Source: Roseobacter denitrificans OCh 114 (lineage in GTDB: Bacteria > Pseudomonadota > Alphaproteobacteria > Rhodobacterales > Rhodobacteraceae). Taken from it: a DNA stretch of 64,000 bases. Below the pieces are notes generated by a model, which saw only the letters and a program-made list of their open reading frames with translations, made no database searches and was not told the origin of the DNA. The DNA is taken from contig NC_008209.1 in assembly GCF_000014045.1 (NCBI RefSeq), forward strand, positions 2,255,001 through 2,319,000, read 5' to 3'. Shown piece by piece: positions 51,692 through 59,934 of this stretch (its first letter is position 1; each line of letters begins with the position of its first letter). Both the position numbers and the translations under genes were made by a program.

Positions 51692-52804
51692 ATGAGTATC
51701 GAGCAAAGACTGAAAGAAATCCGGCGCGAGTCGTCTTCGGATGCGGCTGGCGATCCGGAACGGTTTCGCCGTGTCGCGTTGACCGAATATGAGATGATGT
51801 CGCAAGGGGAGGCGATCAGCGCCACGCTTGAGGCAAACAGGGGCCCGCTAACGGATATCGGGCGCGATCTTGCGGGGCGGACGATCCGTCGCGTGGTCAC
51901 GGTCGGATGCGGCGACAGCTGGATCGCAGGTCACGGTGTGCGACCCGCCATCGAGGCGGCGCTCGGCGCGCCCTGCGAGCCTGTGGAAGCGTTTGATTTC
52001 GCCACGTACGGCTTGCACACGATTGATGCGGAAACCGTGGTGATCGGGCTGAGCTCTTCTGGAAAGACCGAGCCGGTGGTCGAAGGATTGACCGCGTCGG
52101 CTGCGCGGGGGGCATATACGATTGGTCTGTCCAACACGCTTGGGTCCCCGTTGATGGAACAATGCCCGGGTGCGCTGCATATTCGCGCGACACGGGGCGG
52201 TTGGCCCACGCAATCGAGCACGGCTGCGATGGCCCTGATGCTCGCGATGGCGGCGTCGGTGCAAAAGGCGAAAGGTGGAGACAGCAGCGCGCTTGAAGCT
52301 GCCCTCGATGCGCTGCCGGGTCAGGTGGATGACGTGGCGCAGGCTTTTTACGAGCCTGCCAAAGCAGTGGCAAAGCACCTTGCCCGCGCCGATCTTATTC
52401 TGACGACGGGGGCGGGTCCTTTCTTTGCCCCGGCAGAGTTCGGCGCGGCCAAGTTGAAGGAACTGGCCCCCATTCATGCCTATTCCTTTCCGCTGGAAGA
52501 GTATCACCATTACCGCACACAGAAAGCGGGCGATCCGATGTTCATGGTCGCGGGTGACGCAGAAAGCCACGCCCGTGCGCTGGAAACCGCGATCATGTCG
52601 CGGGGCTGTGAGGGCTATTGCGTGGCGTTGGTCCCCGAGGGTGAGACGGAAATTGCCGAGATCGCTGATGTGGCCTGGCATCTGCCGTTAGTGCCTGCCG
52701 AGACCGCACCGATTATCTACAGCGTGCCTTTGCACCTCTTTGGGTATCACGCCGCGGTAGAGCGCGATGCGCTTGGCCTTGGTGCGCCGAGGCTTGGTCT
52801 GTGA
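51692..52804 (+). CDS. SIS-domain sugar isomerase/deaminase (AgaS/FrlB-like)
   Basis: A 370-residue protein with two SIS domains. The first has VGCGDSWIAGHGVRPAIEA near residue 68 and the phosphosugar loop GLSSSGKTEPVVEG near residue 117. The second half has LILTTGAGPFFAPAEFGAAKLKE near residue 237. Relatives handle amino-sugar phosphates or fructosamine phosphates. I chose the ATG at 51692 (GGAGAG 8 nt upstream); the same frame extends far upstream antisense to the DeoR gene and that part is not real. First gene of a long plus-strand operon; PfkB follows after 1 bp. Confidence 0.82.
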   Translation: MSIEQRLKEIRRESSSDAAGDPERFRRVALTEYEMMSQGEAISATLEANRGPLTDIGRDLAGRTIRRVVTVGCGDSWIAGHGVRPAIEAALGAPCEPVEAFDFATYGLHTIDAETVVIGLSSSGKTEPVVEGLTASAARGAYTIGLSNTLGSPLMEQCPGALHIRATRGGWPTQSSTAAMALMLAMAASVQKAKGGDSSALEAALDALPGQVDDVAQAFYEPAKAVAKHLARADLILTTGAGPFFAPAEFGAAKLKELAPIHAYSFPLEEYHHYRTQKAGDPMFMVAGDAESHARALETAIMSRGCEGYCVALVPEGETEIAEIADVAWHLPLVPAETAPIIYSVPLHLFGYHAAVERDALGLGAPRLGL

Positions 52805-52805
52805 C

Positions 52806-53828
52806 GTGACGCCTGATCTGATCACGGTCGGCGGGCTTACGGTGGACAATGTCGTCGCTGCTGACGGCACGGTCGCGTTGGATGTGGCGGGGGGCAACGG
52901 GGCATTCTCTGCCGCAGGCGCGCTCAACTGGGTGCGCCGGGTCGGGTTGGTCAGCTGTGCGGTGGCGAGCTATCCCAAAGAAACCATCGCGCGGCTGGAG
53001 GCAGGGGGCGTCGATCTCTCCGGTGTGATCTGGCGTGACGCGACCTTGTCTGCGGGCAGTTGGTTTCTCTATGATGATTCCGGCCGGCGGGAAGAGGGGC
53101 TGACCGCGCCGGGCGCTGCACTGGCCGAGGCGGGTTTTCCGACGGACCGGCTGTCGCCCGCGCAAAAGGCCGCGTGGCGCAGCATGCTGCGGGATCATGC
53201 GCAACCGGACGAGATTGGGTATTCAGAGTTTCGTGTGTTACACCCCTTAACTGCGGCGCAGGTGCCCGCGTCATGGGGCGATGCGCCGGGTGTCCATCTG
53301 GCCCCGAGTGCGCTGGCGGTCGTCGGCGAGATGCTGGAATTCTTTGCCGGGAAAGGTGGCGTGATAACAGCGGATCCCGGCTGGCAGTTGGCCGACCTTT
53401 CGCTGGATGAACTTGGCCCGGTCCTCGCGCGGCTGGACGCCTTTCTGCCGAGCGAAGTCGAACTGCGTGCCCTCGTGCCCGGCGCGTCGGTCTCTGATGC
53501 ACTGGCGGAAGTGGCCGCGCGTTTTTCCGGTGCCCTCGTGGTCAAGATGGGACCAAAGGGCGCGCTGGTCTGGGACCGCAGCGCGGGCCAGCCGATCGAC
53601 GTGCCAGCCATCAAGGTGGCGACACGCGATCCGACGGGGGCAGGCGACAGTTTTTGCGGTGGCTTTCTGGCCGGATTGGTGGAAAGTGGCGACCCGGTGC
53701 AGGCGGCACACTTTGGCGCGATTTCCGCCGCCCGAACGGTGAGCACATTCGGCGCCTCAAACGCGTTGCCCGAAGATGCGACCCTCGCGCGCGCCGCATT
53801 GCAACAGGAAGCCAGTCTATGCCCTTGA
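52806..53828 (+). CDS. PfkB family carbohydrate/nucleoside kinase
   Basis: A 340-residue ribokinase-fold protein. The C-terminal signature DPTGAGDSFCGGFLAGL near residue 280 includes the catalytic Asp. The N-terminal DLITVGGLTVDN is the first strand of the fold. The likely start is a GTG at 52806, 1 bp after the SIS stop; an ATG at 52767 would add residues that overlap SIS. Substrate is probably a sugar or ribonucleoside-like compound. The gene ends inside the start of BtpA (10-bp overlap). Confidence 0.84.
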   Translation: MTPDLITVGGLTVDNVVAADGTVALDVAGGNGAFSAAGALNWVRRVGLVSCAVASYPKETIARLEAGGVDLSGVIWRDATLSAGSWFLYDDSGRREEGLTAPGAALAEAGFPTDRLSPAQKAAWRSMLRDHAQPDEIGYSEFRVLHPLTAAQVPASWGDAPGVHLAPSALAVVGEMLEFFAGKGGVITADPGWQLADLSLDELGPVLARLDAFLPSEVELRALVPGASVSDALAEVAARFSGALVVKMGPKGALVWDRSAGQPIDVPAIKVATRDPTGAGDSFCGGFLAGLVESGDPVQAAHFGAISAARTVSTFGASNALPEDATLARAALQQEASLCP

Positions 53829-54607
53829 AATTGTTCGACTCTAACAAACCCGTCATTGCCGCGCTGCACCTGCCGGATTTCGCGCTGAACCGGCATCTGT
53901 CGGTCGCATGGTACGAAGATTACGCGGTCGCAAACGCCCGCGTGTTTGCCGAGGCTGGCATCCCTTGGATCAAACTGCAGGATCAGACCAAGACCGCAGG
54001 ACAGGCAGCGCCGGACACGTTGACGTTGATGGCTTCACTCGCTCGTTTGATCCGCTCGGAAGTGCCGCAGCTTCGACTTGGTATCATCGTCGAGGCGCAT
54101 GATCCCGGTGCAGCCCTTTGCGTGGCGCATGCGTCGGGGGCCGATTTTATCCGGTTGAAGGTGTTTGTCGGCGGCGCCATGACCGCGCAAGGCCCGCGCG
54201 ATGGCCTGAGCGCGGAGGTTGTGGCGATGCGTTCTGAGCTGCGCCGCGCGGACATCGCGATACTGGCAGATATTCATGACCGCACGGCGATGCCGCTCTC
54301 TAGTGAAAGCCAGCCCTTTGCGGCAAACTGGGCTGTGAAATCCGGCGCCGATGGATTGGTCATTACTGGTGCGAGTTTCGCCGACACGCTGAGCCGCATC
54401 AGTGCCGTGCGGGACAGTGGTGCGCGTCGTCCCATCCTGATCGGAGGCGGCGTGACCGAGAGCAACGTGCATGAGGCGATGGCGGCAGCGGATGGTGTGA
54501 TCGTCAGCAGTGCCCTGATGCGGCGCGACGCGGCGGCGGATGATGTGATCCAATGGGACGCGGATCTGTGCAAGCGTTTCATGGACGCGGTCGGGGTGGC
54601 GGCATGA
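53819..54607 (+). CDS. BtpA/SgcQ family TIM-barrel protein (copy 2)
   Basis: A 262-residue protein with the pattern PVIAALHLPDF, then IPWIKLQDQT, LGIIVEAHDP, FIRLKVFVGG, IAILADIHDRT and, near the C-terminus, DGLVITGASF and ILIGGGVTESN. This is a phosphate-binding TIM barrel like BtpA/SgcQ. It is the second member in the window after the one at 9966-10703. The start ATG (53819) overlaps the end of the kinase gene. Linkage to a SIS isomerase and a PfkB kinase suggests that it acts on a phosphorylated sugar derivative. Confidence 0.75.
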   Translation: MPLKLFDSNKPVIAALHLPDFALNRHLSVAWYEDYAVANARVFAEAGIPWIKLQDQTKTAGQAAPDTLTLMASLARLIRSEVPQLRLGIIVEAHDPGAALCVAHASGADFIRLKVFVGGAMTAQGPRDGLSAEVVAMRSELRRADIAILADIHDRTAMPLSSESQPFAANWAVKSGADGLVITGASFADTLSRISAVRDSGARRPILIGGGVTESNVHEAMAAADGVIVSSALMRRDAAADDVIQWDADLCKRFMDAVGVAA

Positions 54608-55551
54608 CGCAGCCGCGCGACTTTGCAGGCTATGCGGGGCACCCCCCCGCGATGCGCTGGCCCAATGGCGCGGGTCTCGCGGTTTCCATCGTCGTGAATG
54701 TGGAAGAAGGCGCGGAGCTTTCCCTTAGCGCGGGGGATGAGCGCAACGAGCATATCTACGAGGCCGTTGAGCGGGTCGAAGGTCAGCCTGATCTCTGTAT
54801 GGAGAGCCACTTTGAATATGGGCCGCGCGCGGGATGGCCGCGCATTCGCGCGGCGTTGCGCAGTCGCAAGGTGCCTGCCACGCTGAACGCCTGCGGTCGC
54901 GCGTTGGAGGCGACGCCGTGGATTGCGCGCGAAGCCGTGCAGGACGGACACGAGATCGCGGCCCACGGCTGGCGCTGGGAGCGGCATGTCCACATGGACG
55001 AGCAGACCGAGCGGCGCGCCATCGCGCGCGCCGTGGCAGCCATCGAACGCGTGTCAGGTCGCCCGCCGCTGGGGTGGCATACCCGGTCCGCCACCTCGCT
55101 GCGCACCCGTGATTTGTTGATCGAGCAGGGCGGCTTTCTTTATGACAGCAATGCCTATAATGACGACATTCCGTATGTGGTTGATACGGGGCATGGCCCC
55201 CATGTGGTGCTGCCCTATGCCTTTGATACCAACGACATGCGGTATTACAACAATGGCGGTTTCGTCTTTGCCGAGGATTTCGCGCGCTACTGCATCGCGG
55301 GGTTCGACAGGCTGTTGAAGGAAGCCGACGATGCCCCGCGCATGCTGTCCATTGGCCTGCACACGCGCATTATCGGACGTCCGGCACGTATCGCGGGGCT
55401 GGAGGCTTTTCTGGACCACGCGCTGGCCCGCGAAAACGTCTGGTTCGCGAGCCGTGCCGACATCGCACATGCGTGGCGCAAGGCGATCGGACTGCCAGAC
55501 TGGCAGCCCCGTCCTTGTCCTGAAACCTTTGCAACGGATAGTCCCACATGA
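54604..55551 (+). CDS. PuuE-like polysaccharide-deacetylase-fold hydrolase (copy 1)
   Basis: A 315-residue protein beginning RDFAGYAGHPPAMRWPNGA, the start pattern of PuuE-type allantoinases. Motif 1 is VVNVEEGAE (Asp-Asp replaced by Glu-Glu) and motif 2 is HEIAAHGWRWERH near residue 118. Metal-independent allantoinase PuuE has the same EEG and HGxRW features and opens a hydantoin ring. The start overlaps the BtpA stop (ATGA) and the end overlaps the next deacetylase gene. Confidence 0.82.
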   Translation: MTQPRDFAGYAGHPPAMRWPNGAGLAVSIVVNVEEGAELSLSAGDERNEHIYEAVERVEGQPDLCMESHFEYGPRAGWPRIRAALRSRKVPATLNACGRALEATPWIAREAVQDGHEIAAHGWRWERHVHMDEQTERRAIARAVAAIERVSGRPPLGWHTRSATSLRTRDLLIEQGGFLYDSNAYNDDIPYVVDTGHGPHVVLPYAFDTNDMRYYNNGGFVFAEDFARYCIAGFDRLLKEADDAPRMLSIGLHTRIIGRPARIAGLEAFLDHALARENVWFASRADIAHAWRKAIGLPDWQPRPCPETFATDSPT

Positions 55552-56435
55552 CCCGTGACCTTATCGGCTATGGCGGCGCATGGCCCGCCCTGACCTGGCC
55601 GGGCGGGTCAAAACTCGCGGTTTCCGTTGTGGTCAATTTCGAGGAAGGGGCAGAGCAGCAGGTGATAGATGGCGATCCGGTCAGTGAACGGATGGGCGAG
55701 GTGATCTCCGTCGTGCCGGAGGGCAAACCGGATCCCGGGCAGGCGCAGATCTTTGCCTATGGCACCCGCGCGGGTGCGTGGCGTATGGCAGATGCCTTGC
55801 GGCAGTACCGCGTACCGGCGACTGTTTTCGCCTGTGGGCGCGCGGCCGAACGCGCAGCACCTGTTTTGCAAGTGTTTTGCGAGGATGGCCATGAAACCGC
55901 CTGCCACGGCTGGCTCTGGCGGCCGCATGCCGACTATGACACCGCCGAAGCCGAAGCCGAGGATCTGGATCGCGCAACAGCAGCGATTGCAAAAGTCACC
56001 GGTGCCGCGCCGGTCGGTTTTTTCTGCCGGGGTGCCGAAAGCCCATGGACCCGCGACCTGCTAGCGGCGCGTGGGTTTGTGTATACGTCCAACGGGTTTG
56101 ATGATGATCTGCCGTATCGCGATCCCTCCGGGCTGACGGTCGTTCCTTATGCGCTGGACGCCAATGACATGAAGTTCTTCCACCCCAACGGTTTCGTGCG
56201 GGCGCAGGACATGGTCGATTATGTCACGGATGCGCTGGATGTGCTGGAGGCCGAAGCCGCCCGAGGCCTGCCGCGTCTGCTCAACATCGGGTTTCACTTG
56301 CGCATCGTGGGGCGGCCCGGGCGGTTCAAGGCGTTCGAGCAGATCCTCGCTGAACTGGACCGCCGCCGCGACCGGCTCTGGCTGGCGCGGCGCATCGACA
56401 TCGCCGAGGCGTTTGACAAGGCCTGTCCGGCATGA
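55548..56435 (+). CDS. PuuE-like polysaccharide-deacetylase-fold hydrolase (copy 2)
   Basis: A 295-residue relative of the preceding gene: RDLIGYGGAWPALTWPGG start, VVNFEEGAE motif 1 and HETACHGWLWRPH motif 2, with FCRGAESPWTRDLL in place of the usual R-x-G-P-S segment. The two neighbours are clearly diverged, so they probably act on different ring forms or as a heteromer. It overlaps its neighbours on both sides by 4 bp. Confidence 0.82.
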   Translation: MTRDLIGYGGAWPALTWPGGSKLAVSVVVNFEEGAEQQVIDGDPVSERMGEVISVVPEGKPDPGQAQIFAYGTRAGAWRMADALRQYRVPATVFACGRAAERAAPVLQVFCEDGHETACHGWLWRPHADYDTAEAEAEDLDRATAAIAKVTGAAPVGFFCRGAESPWTRDLLAARGFVYTSNGFDDDLPYRDPSGLTVVPYALDANDMKFFHPNGFVRAQDMVDYVTDALDVLEAEAARGLPRLLNIGFHLRIVGRPGRFKAFEQILAELDRRRDRLWLARRIDIAEAFDKACPA

Positions 56436-57079
56436 TCGCCTTGATCAATCCAAATACGTCGACCGCCACGACCGCCGCTATGCTGCGTATCGCGCAGGAA
56501 ACGGCAGGGCCCGACGTGGACATACACGGCTTTACCGCGCCATTCGGGGCATCGCTCATCACGAATCCGCAGGCCTTGGCTGAGGCGGAACAGGCGGTGA
56601 TTGCCCTCGCACCAGAGCTGTCGCAGGCGTCTGCGGTGATCATTGCGGCTTTCGGTGATCCGGGTCTGAGCGCTTTGCGCGCACGTCTGCACAACCCTGT
56701 CACCGGCATTGCAGAAGCCGGCATGCAAGAGGCGGCGGAAGGGAAACGTGCCTTTGCGGTCGTCACGACAACACCGGATCTGGTGGATCCCATCGCTGAA
56801 ATGGCTTCTCGCAATGGTCATGCGACATTCATCGGAACATGGACCACAAAGGGCGATCCTGTGAGCTTGATGTCGAACGCGTCTGACCTGTGTGATGCAC
56901 TGGCAGAGGCGTGCGCCCGCGCCATGCGTGCAGGGGCAGGTGCAATTGTCATCGGGGGCGGGCCACTGGCGCAAGCCGCGCGCAGCCTGTCGGCTACCTC
57001 ACCCGTCCCGTTGATCGAGCCGCTGCCTGCTGCCGTCCGGCTGAGCCTCGCGCGCCTTGGGCAAGGGGGCGTTCAATGA
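56432..57079 (+). CDS. Asp/Glu/hydantoin racemase superfamily protein lacking both catalytic cysteines (copy 2)
   Basis: A 215-residue protein starting MIALINPNTSTATT. The first catalytic Cys position is Ala73 (IIAAFGDPGL) and the second is Gly176 (VIGGGPLAQ), the same replacements as in the copy at 39481. It is somewhat shorter than that copy (215 versus 247). It overlaps the upstream deacetylase and the downstream amidohydrolase by 4 bp each. Not a classical Cys-Cys racemase. Confidence 0.8.
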   Translation: MIALINPNTSTATTAAMLRIAQETAGPDVDIHGFTAPFGASLITNPQALAEAEQAVIALAPELSQASAVIIAAFGDPGLSALRARLHNPVTGIAEAGMQEAAEGKRAFAVVTTTPDLVDPIAEMASRNGHATFIGTWTTKGDPVSLMSNASDLCDALAEACARAMRAGAGAIVIGGGPLAQAARSLSATSPVPLIEPLPAAVRLSLARLGQGGVQ

Positions 57080-58587
57080 CCCGTCATCTGGTCGTCGCAG
57101 ATCATATCATCACCGGCTTTGACGCCGGTGGGGTGGCGCACATTGTCGAGGAGGGGGCGATCCTGATCGACGGCGACCGGGTGGCCGGGATCGGCGCGGC
57201 AAAGGCGCTTCGGCGGGCTCATCCGGATCTGCCCGAGACCGGAGGCGCGGGATATGTCGCCATGCCGGGCCTGATCAATGCGCATCATCACGTGGGTCTT
57301 ACACCGTTCCAGATGGGTGCGCGCGACCAGCCGCTGGAGCTGTGGTTTCCCGAACGCCTTGCCATGCGCGATGTGGATCCGCGTCTGGACACGCTCTATT
57401 CCGCGTTCGAGATGGTTGCATCGGGCGTGACCACGGTGCAGCACCTGCACAGCCGGGCGCCGGGGGACACCGACGCGGTGCTTGCCCGGGCCGATAAGAT
57501 CATTGGCGCGTACCGCGAATTGGGCATGCGGGCGAGCTACTCCTTTGCCCTGCGCGATCAGAACCGGATGATCTACGCCGCCGATGAGGAATTCGTGGCC
57601 GCGCTTCCGCCCGCGCTGCAGAAACCGACGGCAGAGTATCTCGCAGGCTTTGGACTGCCGCTGTCCGAGCAGATCGCGGTGTTTCATGCGCTGCGCGAAC
57701 GCTGGGCAGATGATCCGCTGATCGGGATACAGATTGCGCCCTCGAACCTGCACTGGTTGTCCGATGCAGCGCTGGAAAGTGCGGCGCGCATGGCGCAGGA
57801 CACCGGCGCGCCCTTGCACATGCACCTGCTGGAAACGCCCTATCAGCAAGAATACGCGCACAGGCGGACCGGGGGGTCTGCGCTGGAACATGTGGACAGC
57901 TTTGGGTTGATCGGACCGCAGCTTACGATCGGGCACGGGGTCTGGATGACGCCGGATGACATAGCGCTTGTGGCGGAGCGGGGGGCGTGTCTGTGCCACA
58001 ACTGCTCGTCAAACCTGCGGCTTAAAAGCGGGACGGCCGATCTGAATGCCTTTCTGGCCAGCGGCGTGCCTGTGGGGCTGGGCATTGACGAGGCGGGGAT
58101 CAACGATGACCGGGACATGCTGCAGGAAATGCGGCTGGCGCTGACGCTGCATCGCCCGCCCGGACATGACGCACCGTCCCCCGATGCCGGCGACATCCTG
58201 CGCATGGCCACAGAACACGGTGCCGCCACGACACCTTTCGCGGGTCGGATCGGTCGACTTGCGCCGGGGCAGATGGCCGATATTGTCTTGCTGGACTGGC
58301 GCGCCGTGACTTACCCCTGGCAAGATCCCGCAATGCCTTTGATAGATGTACTGGTAAGGCGCGCCAAAGCAGGGGTCGTCGCATCAGTGATGATCGGCGG
58401 GCGCACCGTTTACCGGGACGGCAATTTCATCGGCGTTGACCGCGGTGAAACCCTCAAGGAACTCGCGCTTGAGCTGGCCCGTCCGGACACCCCGACGGAT
58501 GCCAAGCTTCGGCGCTTGTCCCAAGACCTGTTGGAGCCTGTTCGCAGGCATTACAGCGGATGGTGCAAGGACCTTCAGGGCCGCTGA
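57076..58587 (+). CDS. Amidohydrolase superfamily deaminase/hydrolase (TRZ/ATZ type)
   Basis: A 503-residue metal-dependent amidohydrolase. Metal motif MPGLINAHHHVGL near residue 74; further ligands in PLHMHLLETPYQ near residue 253 and LTIGHGVWM near residue 286; catalytic Asp in GLGIDEAGINDDRD near residue 337. This is the subgroup with guanine, 8-oxoguanine and S-adenosylhomocysteine deaminases and triazine hydrolases, which deaminate or dechlorinate N-heterocycles. Last gene before the palindrome and importer 4. The C-terminal tail (about 60 residues after the barrel) is longer than usual. Confidence 0.83.
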   Translation: MTRHLVVADHIITGFDAGGVAHIVEEGAILIDGDRVAGIGAAKALRRAHPDLPETGGAGYVAMPGLINAHHHVGLTPFQMGARDQPLELWFPERLAMRDVDPRLDTLYSAFEMVASGVTTVQHLHSRAPGDTDAVLARADKIIGAYRELGMRASYSFALRDQNRMIYAADEEFVAALPPALQKPTAEYLAGFGLPLSEQIAVFHALRERWADDPLIGIQIAPSNLHWLSDAALESAARMAQDTGAPLHMHLLETPYQQEYAHRRTGGSALEHVDSFGLIGPQLTIGHGVWMTPDDIALVAERGACLCHNCSSNLRLKSGTADLNAFLASGVPVGLGIDEAGINDDRDMLQEMRLALTLHRPPGHDAPSPDAGDILRMATEHGAATTPFAGRIGRLAPGQMADIVLLDWRAVTYPWQDPAMPLIDVLVRRAKAGVVASVMIGGRTVYRDGNFIGVDRGETLKELALELARPDTPTDAKLRRLSQDLLEPVRRHYSGWCKDLQGR

Positions 58588-58634
58588 AAAAAAGCGCCCT
58601 TGGTTTTTCATCAGGTTGTTTTTTGCGCATTTCC

Positions 58635-58652
58635 AAAATGGCATGCCATTTT
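58635..58652. promoter_or_regulatory. Perfect 18-bp palindrome AAAATGGCATGCCATTTT upstream of importer 4
   Basis: A perfect inverted repeat in the 169-bp gap between the amidohydrolase and the importer 4 ATPase. Its 16-bp core is identical to the palindrome at 45485-45500, which lies beside the GntR/FCD gene. It ends 104 bp upstream of the chosen ATPase start. Confidence 0.8.
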
Positions 58653-58756
58653 ATTGAGCAGGTCGCCGGATGGCCTTGTCGCACGGGTCGGAAAGTCTGG
58701 CCGCCCGGTTTGGGTGCGAATACGCAAGTTTTGTGCAAAATTATAACGGACAGACT

Positions 58757-59893
58757 GTGGAACGCGCCATTTCCATCGACGACGGGGCGATCACGCCAAA
58801 CGCTCAAAAGCAATCGGTTGGCGAGCCGCTGACCCTTGGTGGCATATCGCACAGCTATGGGGACGGGCTGGCCGTCGATGACGTCACACTGGAAGTTGCC
58901 GGTGGGGAACTGATTGCGCTTCTGGGTCCGTCCGGGTGTGGGAAATCCACCCTGCTTCGCATCGTGGCGGGGTTCCTCGAACAAACCAGAGGTGAGGTAA
59001 AGATCGGGGATCGCTTTGTCGATTCCTTGCCCCCGAACCGTCGCGAGGTGGGGATCGTTTTCCAGAATTACGCGCTCTTTCCACATATGACCGTGGCCGA
59101 CAATATCGCCTACGGTCTTGATGCGCGCGGCGACGCCAAATCCGATCAGCGACAGCGTGTGTCGGAAATGCTCAAGACCGTGCGGATGGAAGCCTTTGGC
59201 AATCGCAAGCCGGGGCAACTGTCGGGCGGACAACAGCAGCGCGTTGCCCTTGCGCGTGCGCTTGCTGTACGGCCCCGTATCCTGCTGCTTGATGAACCCT
59301 TTGCCGCGCTGGACAAGAATCTGCGCCTTGATATGCAGATCGAAATCAAGCGACTGCAACGCCAGTTCGCGCTGACCGCGATCCTCGTGACCCACGATCA
59401 GGAAGAGGCCATGGGCATCGCTGACCGCATTGCGGTGATGAACAAGGGCCGCATTGAGCAATTGGGCAGTCCGGTGGAAATCTACGACCAGCCCGCGACG
59501 CTGTTCGTCAATGATTTCATCGGATCTTCGAACCGGTTCGCGGGGGAGGTGTTGGGTCGCGAAGCGGACCGCTATGTCATTCGTCTCGACAATGGCGCGA
59601 TCTGGCACGTGGCATCGTCCAAGACTTTCAATACTGCAGACGGGGTCCTGCTGACTGTGCGGCCGGAACAGCTGATGCTGGTGGACCAGCCCGCGCCGGG
59701 CGCGTTTGCGGTCGAGCACACGCTGAGTATGCCCCTCGGCGGGACGCTCATTCACGATGTTCAGACGCCAGATGGTGCCACCATCAAGGTGGCAGCGCCG
59801 CGCCGTGTGGGCGAGGTGGCAACGCCCCTTGGCCCGAGCCACTGCGCGCTGGCTGAGACGGCCGCCCCGATCCTCTTTCCCAAGCCCAAATGA
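58757..59893 (+). CDS. ABC importer ATPase (PotA-like), importer 4
   Basis: A 378-residue ATPase with Walker A GPSGCGKST, signature [15 protein letters not shown], Walker B ILLLDEPFAALD and a C-terminal TOBE domain. I favour a GTG start at 58757 (GGA about 7 nt upstream). An ATG at 58670 in the same frame would place the start only 18 bp after the palindrome and adds a non-conserved extension; it cannot be excluded. Unlike importers 1 and 2, here the ATPase precedes the binding protein. Confidence 0.85.
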   Translation: MERAISIDDGAITPNAQKQSVGEPLTLGGISHSYGDGLAVDDVTLEVAGGELIALLGPSGCGKSTLLRIVAGFLEQTRGEVKIGDRFVDSLPPNRREVGIVFQNYALFPHMTVADNIAYGLDARGDAKSDQRQRVSEMLKTVRMEAFGNRKPGQLSGGQQQRVALARALAVRPRILLLDEPFAALDKNLRLDMQIEIKRLQRQFALTAILVTHDQEEAMGIADRIAVMNKGRIEQLGSPVEIYDQPATLFVNDFIGSSNRFAGEVLGREADRYVIRLDNGAIWHVASSKTFNTADGVLLTVRPEQLMLVDQPAPGAFAVEHTLSMPLGGTLIHDVQTPDGATIKVAAPRRVGEVATPLGPSHCALAETAAPILFPKPK

Positions 59894-59934
59894 AAACAAC
59901 CATAAAACACCCAAATCCAACAAAGGAGACCACC

